A DNA stretch of 64,000 nt from Legionella sp. PC997 (GTDB taxonomy: Bacteria; Pseudomonadota; Gammaproteobacteria; Legionellales; Legionellaceae). The DNA lies in contig NZ_CP059576.1 of NCBI RefSeq assembly GCF_014109825.1, positions 1,638,001 to 1,702,000 on the forward strand, read 5' to 3'. Both the position numbers and the translations under genes were made by a program. Below the pieces are notes generated by a model that worked only from the letters and a program-made list of their open reading frames with translations, made no database searches and was not told the origin of the DNA. Shown piece after piece: positions 27,274 through 39,154 of this stretch (positions are counted from its first letter, which is position 1; every line of letters begins with the position of its first letter).

Positions 27274-29640
27274 ATGCAGGGATCTTTTTTTATAAAAAAA
27301 GTCGCAGTTCTGGGATCTGGTGTAATGGGTGCACAAATTGCAGCGCACTGTGTTAACGCTGGTATAGAAACGTTACTCTATGATTTGGCATCTAAAGAAG
27401 GAGATGCGAATGCGTTGATTGATAAAGCAATCGCTAATTTAGGGAAACTAAAACCCGCTCCACTTGCTACACCCCAAACCGCAACATTGTTGCAAGCGCG
27501 AAATTATGAGCAACATCTTGCTGATTTATCCTCTTGTGATTTAGTTATTGAGGCAATTGCTGAACGCTTGGACTGGAAGGAAGACTTATACAAGCGTATT
27601 TCTCCATTCTTAACTAAAGATGCAATTTTAGTGAGTAATACCTCCGGTTTGAGTATTAATGCTCTTTGTTCTGTTTTACCCGAAGTACATAGAGCCAATT
27701 TTTGTGGCGTCCATTTTTTTAATCCTCCGCGTTATATGCATCTTGCTGAACTTATTCCTGCAAAAACGACCAATAAAGAATTAGTGGATAATCTGGAGAC
27801 TTGGCTAACTCGTTATTTAGGTAAAGGAGTTGTGCGTGCCAAAGACACACCAAATTTTATTGGAAACCGCATTGGGGTATTTTCTCTCTTAACAACATTG
27901 CATCATGCTTTTGCCATGGATATGGGATTGGATGAAGTCGATGCATTAACAGGCTCTTTGCTAGGAAGACCAAAATCTGCCACTTTTCGGACTATGGATG
28001 TGGTGGGTCTCGATACTATGCAGCATGTAATCCATACAATGCAGCAACAGTTACAAGATGATCCTTGGCATCACAGTTTTAAATTACCTGAATGGCTCCT
28101 TAACCTAATAAAGGAGGGGCATTTAGGACAAAAAACAGGCCAAGGCATTTATAGAAAAAATGGTAAGCTTATTGAGGTATATGATGTTAAGTCAGCACAT
28201 TATCGTCCAGCTCAACCGGTCGTGAGTGATGAGTTAAAAACGATTATGGGTAATCCTGATCCTGCTGTGCGCATGCAAAATCTGATGACTTCAAAAAACA
28301 AGCAAGCACAATTTTTAGCTGCTTGTTTTAGGGATTTATTTCACTACTGTGCCTATCATCTCGAGGAAATTGCAGAAAATGTCAGAGACGTTGATTTGGC
28401 AATTCGTTGGGGCTTTGGTTGGATACAAGGGCCATTTGAAACATGGCAACTCGCTAATTTCGCAACAATGACACAGTACATTAATGAAGCAATAAAAGAA
28501 AAATCATCTCTTAGTACGGCTCCTCTACCTGGATGGCTTTTTGAAATCAATGCCTTTTATACTGAAAAAGGTGCTTATTCTCCTCATATGAATGAATACC
28601 AACCTCGACGTCAATTGCCCGTTTATAAACGTCAATTTTTTACTGACCGGGTCATCAAGGAATCCGTTCACCCTACACCTGTGATTTATGAAAATGAGGG
28701 TGTTCGTTTGTGGCATTTACAAGATGATGTAGCGGTAGTGAATTTTAAAAGCAAAGCGAATACGGTTGGACAATCCGTTCTTGATGGGTTGGAGGCTGCT
28801 GTAGAAACTGCAGAGAAACAATGTCGTGGACTAATTATTTATCAACACGATGCGACTAATTTCTGTTCTGGTGCTGATTTGCGGGGTGTCCTTAATTTAA
28901 TTAAGGAAAACAAAATGCAGGCTTTAGAGGAGATGATCGCTCAATTTCAACGTGTTGCTTTACGCTTAAAATACAGTGCGATCCCCACTGTTGCCGCAGT
29001 AAGAGGGCGTGCTCTTGGGGGTGGGTGTGAGTTGATGATGCATTGTGATGCCGTAGCTGCAGCATTTGAATCCTATCCTGGTCTGGTTGAGTTTGGTGTT
29101 GGGGTAATACCCGCTGGGGGTGGATGTAAAGAGATGGCAATACGTGCTGCGCACCTCGCTCCAAAAGGGGAATTAATGACAGTAATTCAAAATTACTATC
29201 AACAAATTGCTACGGCGCAAGTTGCAGGTTCCGCGGCTGATGCAATGCAAATGGGATATTTGCGAAGTACTGATAGCTACGTGATGAATGCTGACGAAGT
29301 ACTCTATGTTGCTCTAGCTAAGATTAATTGCATGCATGCAGAAAATTACCAATCTCCTTTAAAGAAACACTTTCCAATTGCTGGTATTGAAGGTAAGGCA
29401 CGATTGCAAGCAGGTTTGGTTAATTGGTTAGAAGGCGGATTTATATCTCAGCATGATTATTTCATTGCTACGGAGTTAGCAACTGTACTCTGCGGTGGCA
29501 ACCTCAATCAAAATACGTTGGTGGACGAGAATTGGATGCTTAAGTTAGAGCGAGAAGTATTTATAACGCTTGCTGCAACACCATTAACCCAAGCACGGAT
29601 TAGTCATTTACTAGAAACTGGCAAGCCGTTACGCAACTAA
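27274..29640 (+). CDS. fadN: 3-hydroxyacyl-CoA dehydrogenase/enoyl-CoA hydratase, FadN-like
   Basis: The product is 788 residues, like B. subtilis FadN. The dehydrogenase comes first: NAD-binding GSGVMGAQIAAH at 14-25, then NTSGLSI and a C-terminal HAD domain with NFIGNRIG. A crotonase domain follows from about 475, with GGGCE near 582 and VEFGVGVIP. Both hydratase glutamates seem kept. This order is the reverse of E. coli FadB. The ATG at 27274 follows CGAGGAAAAA; the frame extends to 27184 but through the palindrome, so the longer start is rejected. The thiolase gene starts 13 bases after its stop, so the pair carries the last three beta-oxidation steps. Confidence 0.93.
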   Translation: MQGSFFIKKVAVLGSGVMGAQIAAHCVNAGIETLLYDLASKEGDANALIDKAIANLGKLKPAPLATPQTATLLQARNYEQHLADLSSCDLVIEAIAERLDWKEDLYKRISPFLTKDAILVSNTSGLSINALCSVLPEVHRANFCGVHFFNPPRYMHLAELIPAKTTNKELVDNLETWLTRYLGKGVVRAKDTPNFIGNRIGVFSLLTTLHHAFAMDMGLDEVDALTGSLLGRPKSATFRTMDVVGLDTMQHVIHTMQQQLQDDPWHHSFKLPEWLLNLIKEGHLGQKTGQGIYRKNGKLIEVYDVKSAHYRPAQPVVSDELKTIMGNPDPAVRMQNLMTSKNKQAQFLAACFRDLFHYCAYHLEEIAENVRDVDLAIRWGFGWIQGPFETWQLANFATMTQYINEAIKEKSSLSTAPLPGWLFEINAFYTEKGAYSPHMNEYQPRRQLPVYKRQFFTDRVIKESVHPTPVIYENEGVRLWHLQDDVAVVNFKSKANTVGQSVLDGLEAAVETAEKQCRGLIIYQHDATNFCSGADLRGVLNLIKENKMQALEEMIAQFQRVALRLKYSAIPTVAAVRGRALGGGCELMMHCDAVAAAFESYPGLVEFGVGVIPAGGGCKEMAIRAAHLAPKGELMTVIQNYYQQIATAQVAGSAADAMQMGYLRSTDSYVMNADEVLYVALAKINCMHAENYQSPLKKHFPIAGIEGKARLQAGLVNWLEGGFISQHDYFIATELATVLCGGNLNQNTLVDENWMLKLEREVFITLAATPLTQARISHLLETGKPLRN

Positions 29641-29652
29641 GGGAGAATTGAA

Positions 29653-30837
29653 ATGACTAATGTATATATCGTTGATGCATTACGTACTCCAGTAGGTAAA
29701 GCACCCCGTGGTGTATTTAAAAATACATTACCAGATGATTTATTGGCTCACGTAATGAGAGATTTAATGAAACGCAATCCCTCTGTGGATCATCAAAAGA
29801 TTGGGGATGTTGTAATAGGGTGTGCTATGCCTGAGGCTGAACAAGGTATGAACGTGGCCCGTATCGCGTCATTACTGGCTGATTTACCGCAATCTGTTCC
29901 TGCGATGACAATTAATCGTTTTTGTTCTTCAGGGGTACAAAGTATTGCCACAGTTGCAGAGTCTATACGGAGTGGGGATATGCACCTGGCCCTTGGTGGT
30001 GGCGTTGAAAGCATGTCTATGGTGCCTTTAGGCGGCAATAAATATACAGCAAATCCGGTTATCTTCAATAATGAAGATGTTGCAATAGCATATGGGATGG
30101 GCATTACAGCGGAAAATGTTGCAAAACGCTGGCAAATTACTCGTGAGCAACAGGATGAATTTGCTGCTGAAAGTCATAAGAAAGCGGTTGCTGCACAGCA
30201 ACGTGGCGACTTTAAAGCAGAGATCAGTCCCGTAGAAATTACCATACGACAGGCGGATTTAGGAAATGGTACAGCAATAGTAAAGAAGAAATGGGTCAAC
30301 GACGATGAAGGACCACGAGCTGATACTTCTTATGAAGTCATTTCTAAATTGAAACCTGTTTTTGCCGCAAAAGGAACAGTTACTGCAGGAAACAGTTCCC
30401 AGACTAGTGATGGGGCAGGCATTGCTCTTTTAGCTAGCGAACAGGCTTTGCATCAATATGATTTAAAGCCCATGGGACGATTACTGAGTTATGCTGTAGC
30501 GGGTGTTCCTCCTGAAATTATGGGAATAGGTCCTATCGAAGCGATTCCTATTGCTTTAAAACGAGCTGGTATTACTTTAGATCAACTGGATTGGATAGAG
30601 CTCAATGAAGCGTTTGCCGCTCAAGCTTTGGCAGTAATTAAAGAACTTGATCTACCTCGAACCAAGGTGAATCCTTTAGGAGGAGCTATTGCATTAGGTC
30701 ATCCTTTAGGTGCCACAGGTGCAATAAGAACGGCTACTTTATTGCATGGATTAAGAAGAACTAAAGGACGATATGGAATGGTAACCATGTGTATCGGAAC
30801 AGGCATGGGGGCTGCGGCAATATTTGAAGCTTTATAG
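29653..30837 (+). CDS. fadA: Acetyl-CoA acyltransferase (3-ketoacyl-CoA thiolase)
   Basis: The product is 394 residues, the normal thiolase length. Active-site residues are Cys91 (NRFCSSG), His in GGAIALGHPLGATGA near 347 and Cys in MCIGTGMG near 378. It cleaves 3-ketoacyl-CoA to acetyl-CoA and a shortened acyl-CoA. GGGAGA lies before the start, 13 bases after the FadN-like gene, so the two are almost surely co-translated partners. Acetyl-CoA acetyltransferase (biosynthetic) is the alternative call, but the partner favours degradation. Confidence 0.93.
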   Translation: MTNVYIVDALRTPVGKAPRGVFKNTLPDDLLAHVMRDLMKRNPSVDHQKIGDVVIGCAMPEAEQGMNVARIASLLADLPQSVPAMTINRFCSSGVQSIATVAESIRSGDMHLALGGGVESMSMVPLGGNKYTANPVIFNNEDVAIAYGMGITAENVAKRWQITREQQDEFAAESHKKAVAAQQRGDFKAEISPVEITIRQADLGNGTAIVKKKWVNDDEGPRADTSYEVISKLKPVFAAKGTVTAGNSSQTSDGAGIALLASEQALHQYDLKPMGRLLSYAVAGVPPEIMGIGPIEAIPIALKRAGITLDQLDWIELNEAFAAQALAVIKELDLPRTKVNPLGGAIALGHPLGATGAIRTATLLHGLRRTKGRYGMVTMCIGTGMGAAAIFEAL

Positions 30838-30852
30838 CCTCTGAGTATTGTA

Positions 30853-30980
30853 GTCTGGGTAAAGGAGCAAGCCGAAGGTTCATTTAGTCATCCCGAGTAC
30901 AACTCGGGAGCTCCACGCTGTAAGATGATGAGAGAGCCATCGTTCCACTCGTGATGACGGGCTTGCTGCTTCACCTAGGC
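30853..30980. repeat. Composite repeat: type A arms around a type B element
   Basis: Outer arms (about 30853-30874 and 30959-30980) read GTCTGGGTAAAGGAGCAAGCC and its imperfect inverse, related to the type A core. Inside, 30890-30922 matches 38982-39014 at 27 of 33 bases (type B, with ATCCCGAGTACAACTCGGGA). The 239-base gap between fadA and infA has no gene, and worn repeat-like sequence continues to about 31045. Confidence 0.65.
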
Positions 30981-31076
30981 CAAAATTCGGAAACCATGAG
31001 TGCAATGCAAAAACCCGAGTAACGGTTTATCGTGACTCAGGCCACTGTGATGGAAAAGAGTTTAATAAGGTACTAT

Positions 31077-31298
31077 TTAATTTTTATCGCGGAATATAAT
31101 GCGGCCTTTAGTTAAGTCGTAGGGAGTTAATTCGACCTTAACTTTATCGCCAGTTAAAATTCTTATGTAATTTTTACGCATACGACCCGAAATGTGGGCA
31201 GTGATAACATGTCCATTTTCTAATTCAACACGAAACATAGTGTTGGGTAAGGTATCAATAACCGTACCAGCCATTTCTATATGATCTTCTTTTGCCAT
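31077..31298 (-). CDS. infA: Translation initiation factor IF-1
   Basis: The product is 73 residues, as in other gammaproteobacteria, beginning [13 protein letters not shown] and showing the S1-like OB fold with [18 protein letters not shown]-1 blocks the ribosomal A site during initiation. The frame is open upstream to 31388, but the ATG at 31298 starts the conserved protein. TATAAT on the minus strand at 31341-31336 could be its promoter -10 element. Confidence 0.97.
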   Translation of the reverse strand: MAKEDHIEMAGTVIDTLPNTMFRVELENGHVITAHISGRMRKNYIRILTGDKVKVELTPYDLTKGRIIFRDKN

Positions 31299-31477
31299 AG
31301 GACTCTCAGTGATGTACCAAAGTTTATTATGTGTGATTATATACTTACAGCGTGTATACTGCACTAAAATGAGGAAAATGGCAATCAAAGCCCAGCAAAA
31401 TTTAACTATTTATCACTTCATAGACGGCTTAAGAGCTCACTCTGAGGGGAACTCATATCAAGATAAATTAAGCTTGC

Positions 31478-32020
31478 TTACTTTATTGCTGCGTTAAGGG
31501 TGTTATCAACTATAAATACATCACCTACGTAATTAACATAGTGTCTTTCTTTGCTGGCTTCCTCCCGACTGGGTCTAATAAGCCCATGCAGGCTAAACTC
31601 GTTTTTTTGTAATTCAGAACATAGTGCTTTAATCAATTCAGGCGGACAATTTTGTTCAAATAATTGTTTCGCTGTATTTATAAAGCTCTGTATTTCCGCA
31701 TCGAATTTTGCCTTATCGTGTGCATATCTTGTCTTTACCTCAAGTGTCTCTGTGAATGCAGGTTCTTTGGGAGGTTTAGGTACTGTTTTCCAGCCATCAT
31801 GGGTTAAGCCAAATCGAAGATCTTTTACCATTTCATGTTCTTGAGAGTAGTATGAAACTGTTATTAATCCCCCTGAATTATCCCTTATTAAAAAAACAGC
31901 CTTAGTTTCTTTTTTGGTAGCACCATGATGTTCCAAAATATCATGTAATTTATTACTGCTAAGCGGTCGAAAAATAACAGGAATTTTAGACTCTGGTTCA
32001 TTACTTTGTTTTGACTTCAT
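31478..32020 (-). CDS. Protein of unknown function
   Basis: The product is 180 residues, hydrophilic, with no signal peptide or membrane segment. It reads like an alpha/beta N-terminal domain (VFLIRDNSGGLITVSYYSQ near 43-61) followed by a long charged helix at about 100-125 and a Cys pair region (CPPELIKALCSEL). I do not recognise a family. It lies between infA and aat on the same strand, 179 bases from infA and 112 from aat, so it may have its own promoter. Its codon use looks like that of its neighbours. A lineage-specific protein, possibly a secreted substrate, is one option, but no clear C-terminal signal is seen. Confidence 0.7.
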   Translation of the reverse strand: MKSKQSNEPESKIPVIFRPLSSNKLHDILEHHGATKKETKAVFLIRDNSGGLITVSYYSQEHEMVKDLRFGLTHDGWKTVPKPPKEPAFTETLEVKTRYAHDKAKFDAEIQSFINTAKQLFEQNCPPELIKALCSELQKNEFSLHGLIRPSREEASKERHYVNYVGDVFIVDNTLNAAIK

Positions 32021-32132
32021 AGGTCAATACTCCGAAGTTCTTTAATAAAATAAATGATCAATTATTGAAGCCATAACGAGATGAAATGGTAATAGTCTGT
32101 CTATATGGTATAATAATAGTACAATGTTCTTG

Positions 32133-32813
32133 CTATTTGAAATATTCAGTGCTTTCCCAAGGACCTTTTTTTGTAAGATGTTCTAAAGATTTATAAAGCA
32201 TGTGAAGAAATTCTCTTCGATCAATAATTTTGGCACCTAAACTTTGCAAATGCTTTGTTGGAATCTGGCAATCAATAAAATCATAGTTCCAATCGCTCAT
32301 CGTTTTGCATAGATAGTAAAAGGCAATTTTTGAGGTATCTGTCATTTTATGGAACATGGATTCCCCAAAAAAAGCATGACCTAAACTGAGTCCATATAAG
32401 CCCCCGACCAGTTTGTTTTCATACCATATTTCAAAGGAATGGGCATAACCCATGATGTGTAATTGAGTATAGGCTTCCATCATTTCCGTAGTTATCCAAG
32501 TATTATTGATTCGATCAACACATGAAGCACATTCTGAGATCACTTGTTTAAATGCAGTATCTATGGTGAATTTGAACGGTTTTTTTAATGATTTTTGCAA
32601 ACTACGAGATAATTTAAATTCAGTAGGAATCAATATGAGTCTTGGATTTGGAGACCACCAGAGAATAGGTGTACCGGGTTCATACCAGGGAAAAATTCCT
32701 TGTCTATAAGCTTGAAGGATACGTTGTGGTGATAAATCACCCCCAATGAATAATAAGCCTTGATCATCACTTGTTTCCGGATTTGGAAACAAGTGGATTT
32801 CATCATAATTCAA
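32133..32813 (-). CDS. aat: Leucyl/phenylalanyl-tRNA-protein transferase
   Basis: The product is 226 residues. Family motifs are clear: GLLFIGGDLSPQRILQAYRQGIFPWYE near 19-45, WWSPNPR and GESMFH. Aat attaches Leu or Phe to N-terminal Lys or Arg of proteins, marking them for ClpAP through ClpS (N-end rule). It sits upstream of the unknown gene and infA on the minus strand; aat-infA proximity is common in gammaproteobacteria. Confidence 0.96.
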   Translation of the reverse strand: MNYDEIHLFPNPETSDDQGLLFIGGDLSPQRILQAYRQGIFPWYEPGTPILWWSPNPRLILIPTEFKLSRSLQKSLKKPFKFTIDTAFKQVISECASCVDRINNTWITTEMMEAYTQLHIMGYAHSFEIWYENKLVGGLYGLSLGHAFFGESMFHKMTDTSKIAFYYLCKTMSDWNYDFIDCQIPTKHLQSLGAKIIDRREFLHMLYKSLEHLTKKGPWESTEYFK

Positions 32814-32899
32814 CGCAAACTCCTCAATTATCAGGAAATTTATCCTTATAAATCTTTTTTTATTCTACACTTATTATAAACGAAAATGGGAGGAAGTAA

Positions 32900-33538
32900 T
32901 TGGACTATCTCTATAGTTTGGGCAATATTTTAATGCTCCTCAGCCTTTGTTTCAGAAAAGTGCTCTTTCTTCGCACCATCTTCATATTATCTGATTTATC
33001 ATTTTTACTTTATGGTGTATTAGCTAATGTGCCACCGGTTGCTTATTGGGCAATCGCATCGTTAATTATTAATTTTGTACAGATTGGTTTTTTGTTAAGA
33101 GATCTGATGCCGAGAGATTTGCCTTATGATTTACAACAGATAAAGGATCTATTTTTTGTAAGCATGCAAACAAGTGACTTTATTCGTCTGATTAAACTAA
33201 GTAATCGAGGTAATTCAAGAAATGAAAAAATATTAACCAAAGGTGAGCCAGTAGAACATTTAATGTTGATTACTAAAGGATTGGTATACATTGAGTTAGA
33301 GGAAGAGATTATAGAAGTAGGACCGTATCATTTTATTGGAGAGATGAGTTATTTTAGAGATGGAAAAGCTAGCACTACCATATATGCAAAGGATCCTGTA
33401 GATTATTTATACTGGAATTATTCTGACTTACATCGTTTACAAGAAAACAAACCTTCATTATTTATGAGAATGGTAGAGGCAATGGGGAAAGATATTATAT
33501 TGAAAATGCTCAATCAAACAGAACAACAAAGAAATTAG
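32900..33538 (+). CDS. Popeye-like membrane protein with a cyclic-nucleotide-binding-type domain
   Basis: The product is 212 residues. Two or three membrane helices occupy about 5-70 (including AIASLIINFVQIGFLL). A cytosolic beta-roll domain follows at about 85-205, with the cassette-like stretch FIGEMSYFRDGKASTTIYA at 145-163. That stretch resembles the phosphate-binding cassette of cAMP-binding domains (GE, then RAAT), but Lys replaces the key Arg and Ser an Ala. The layout of short membrane segments plus a CNB-like domain is that of the Popeye domain family. The start is TTG, chosen because GGGAGGA lies six bases upstream; no ATG in frame fits. It is a single gene divergent from aat. Ligand binding is inferred, not shown. 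Confidence 0.72.
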   Translation: MDYLYSLGNILMLLSLCFRKVLFLRTIFILSDLSFLLYGVLANVPPVAYWAIASLIINFVQIGFLLRDLMPRDLPYDLQQIKDLFFVSMQTSDFIRLIKLSNRGNSRNEKILTKGEPVEHLMLITKGLVYIELEEEIIEVGPYHFIGEMSYFRDGKASTTIYAKDPVDYLYWNYSDLHRLQENKPSLFMRMVEAMGKDIILKMLNQTEQQRN

Positions 33539-33606
33539 GGTGATATTCTTTAGTTGCAGCGAAGCAGGTAATATTAAGAACAACTTCACTGCACCCATTT
33601 CCAACA

Positions 33607-37047
<3,441 letters not shown>

Positions 37048-37049
37048 TT

Positions 37050-37658
37050 ATGAAAAAAATATTAATAGCATTACTTTTAAGCGTTTCTACTGCAGTTTTT
37101 AGTGAAACCCCAGATGTATTGTTACAGAATAAATTAAATAGTATTCGCTCAATGACCGCAGTTTTTAAGCAATCTGTAAAAGCAAAACATCGTGTAGTAT
37201 CTCGTTCATCAGGAACTATGGCATTACAAAGACCTGGTCGATTCCGATGGCAAACTTTGCAGCCTATGGCGCAATTAATGGTAGCTGATGGCCAGAAAAT
37301 TTGGGTTTATGATAAAGACTTAGAACAAGTCACTGTTAAAACACAAAGAAAAGGCTTAGGAGGAACTGCGGCTTTGTTCTTAAGTGGTTATGACAATACT
37401 GTGACACGAGACTTTAATGTGACTCAGAGCAACATGGGAAATGAAATCGTTTTTGATTTGAAATCAAAATCACCTAAAGCCAATTTCCAACGCATAAAAC
37501 TCGTCTTTCGGCAAAACAATTTAACAGGATTAGAGTTATACGATCAATTAGGCCAAGTAACTACGGTCCAATTATCCCAAATTAAATTAAATCCTAAATT
37601 GGCTACTAATTTGTTTCAATTCAAAACGCCAAAAGGGGTTGATGTGGTTCAGCAATGA
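37050..37658 (+). CDS. lolA: Outer-membrane lipoprotein carrier LolA
   Basis: The product is 202 residues. A signal peptide covers about 1-18 (KKILIALLLSVSTAVFS). The mature protein shows LolA features, such as RPGRFRWQTLQPMAQLMVADG. LolA shuttles outer-membrane lipoproteins across the periplasm from LolCDE to LolB. It starts two bases after ftsK and overlaps rarA by four (ATGA), making an ftsK-lolA-rarA unit as seen in other gammaproteobacteria. Confidence 0.95.
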   Translation: MKKILIALLLSVSTAVFSETPDVLLQNKLNSIRSMTAVFKQSVKAKHRVVSRSSGTMALQRPGRFRWQTLQPMAQLMVADGQKIWVYDKDLEQVTVKTQRKGLGGTAALFLSGYDNTVTRDFNVTQSNMGNEIVFDLKSKSPKANFQRIKLVFRQNNLTGLELYDQLGQVTTVQLSQIKLNPKLATNLFQFKTPKGVDVVQQ

Positions 37659-38956
37659 GTTTATTTGAAACCACGCCTACGCCGCCACTCGCTGAGCTTT
37701 TAAGACCTCGAAGCCTGGATGAAGTGATTGGTCAGAGTCATTTATTAGGTGAGGGGAAATCCTTACGGCTCAGTTTTGCTGCTAAAAAACTTCATTCAAT
37801 GATCCTATGGGGGCCACCCGGGGTCGGGAAGACCACAATTGCTCGAATTACTGCTGAAGCTTTTGATTGCGAATGGATAGCACTGTCAGCAGTATTTTCT
37901 GGAGTTAAAGATATTCGGGCCGCAGTTGAAAAAGCACAAGAAAATCTAACTTTGGGTAAACATACCATCTTGTTTATTGATGAAATTCATCGTTTTAACA
38001 AAGCCCAACAAGATGCATTATTGCCCTTTACGGAATCAGGTTTGGTCACTTTCATAGGTGCTACTACAGAAAATCCTTCTTTTGAAGTGAACTCTGCTTT
38101 GTTATCACGAGCTCAAGTTTATGTTTTAAAGTCATTGACTGATGAGGAGTTGAAACAGTTATTTCAAAAAGCGTACCAGGCTGTTTTATCCTCTATTCAA
38201 TTTGATGACGATGCGATAGATATGCTTATTGCATTTGCCGATGGGGATGCAAGACGGTTTTTAAATAGTCTTGAACAATTACAAACGGCCTGTGCTGCAA
38301 TGAATAATACACATGTAACCAAAGAATTTGTGGTGAATTCATTGGCAGAGCAGGTCAGGCGTTTTGATAAAAGTGGAGATAACTTTTACGATCAAATTTC
38401 TGCCTTACATAAATCCGTTCGTGGCTCTAATCCTGATGCGGCTTTATATTGGTTATGCCGTATGCTCGATGGAGGAGCCGATCCACGTTATTTGGCACGG
38501 CGTATAGTGAGGATGGCTTGGGAAGATATCGGTTTAGCTGACCCGCGTGCCATTCAAATTGCAAATGATGCCGCACTAACTTACGAAAGACTAGGTTCTC
38601 CTGAAGGCGAACTCGCTCTGGGAGAAGCGGTCATATATTTATCAATTGCAGCAAAAAGTAATGCGGCTTATGTCGCTTTTAACCAAGCGAGGGATTTTGT
38701 AAAAAAAGATAAATCGCGAGAAGTCCCTATTCATTTGCGCAATGCACCAACGCATTTAATGAAAAAACTAGGACATGGAAAAGAGTATCGTTACGCTCAT
38801 GATGAACCACATGCTTACGCTGCTGGCGAACATTATTTACCTGAAGGCATGCAGGAGCCTGGTTGGTATAAGCCTGTTCCTCGTGGTCTGGAAATAAAAA
38901 TTGCTGAGAAACTTGCGTTTCTAAAATCACTGGATGAAAACGAACCAAAATCTTAG
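37655..38956 (+). CDS. rarA: Replication-associated recombination protein A (RarA/MgsA)
   Basis: The product is 433 residues. The AAA+ ATPase has Walker A GPPGVGKT at 53-60, Walker B in FIDEIHRF and a helical C-terminal oligomerisation domain. RarA acts at stalled replication forks and binds SSB. Start and lolA stop overlap as ATGA, so translation is likely coupled. In E. coli the gene follows lolA and is followed by serS; here a repeat region follows instead. Confidence 0.95.
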   Translation: MSLFETTPTPPLAELLRPRSLDEVIGQSHLLGEGKSLRLSFAAKKLHSMILWGPPGVGKTTIARITAEAFDCEWIALSAVFSGVKDIRAAVEKAQENLTLGKHTILFIDEIHRFNKAQQDALLPFTESGLVTFIGATTENPSFEVNSALLSRAQVYVLKSLTDEELKQLFQKAYQAVLSSIQFDDDAIDMLIAFADGDARRFLNSLEQLQTACAAMNNTHVTKEFVVNSLAEQVRRFDKSGDNFYDQISALHKSVRGSNPDAALYWLCRMLDGGADPRYLARRIVRMAWEDIGLADPRAIQIANDAALTYERLGSPEGELALGEAVIYLSIAAKSNAAYVAFNQARDFVKKDKSREVPIHLRNAPTHLMKKLGHGKEYRYAHDEPHAYAAGEHYLPEGMQEPGWYKPVPRGLEIKIAEKLAFLKSLDENEPKS

Positions 38957-38973
38957 TTTTGAACACAGCAAAC

Positions 38974-39120
38974 CACTCCTTATCCTGAGTGCAACAAGGG
39001 ATCTTCACGCTGTAGCATTGTTTTGCGATGGGAGAGCCCCTCGTCACCCCCGATTGACAGGCCCCAATAGATCCCAGGTTTGGCTGCATGTCTAAATGCT
39101 GCGCTGGGATCTAGGCTACA
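38974..39120. repeat. Composite type B repeat region after rarA
   Basis: 38982-39004 (ATCCTGAGTGCAACAAGG and 5 more bases) recurs exactly, inverted, at 54635-54657. 38982-39014 also matches 30890-30922 at 27 of 33 positions. AGATCCCAG at 39069-39077 is inverted at 39104-39112. No gene is visible in this 198-base gap. Confidence 0.65.
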
Positions 39121-39154
39121 AGACCTATAAAAGTACTTTAGGTTCCAACTACTC

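Noticed and set aside
31309-31497. Plus-strand frame of 62 codons between infA and the unknown gene
   Set aside because: It overlaps the presumed infA promoter on the opposite strand and shows no ribosome site or recognised motif.
38727-39089. Minus-strand frame of 120 codons at the rarA end
   Set aside because: Half is antisense to rarA and half lies in repeat sequence; no protein-like motif.
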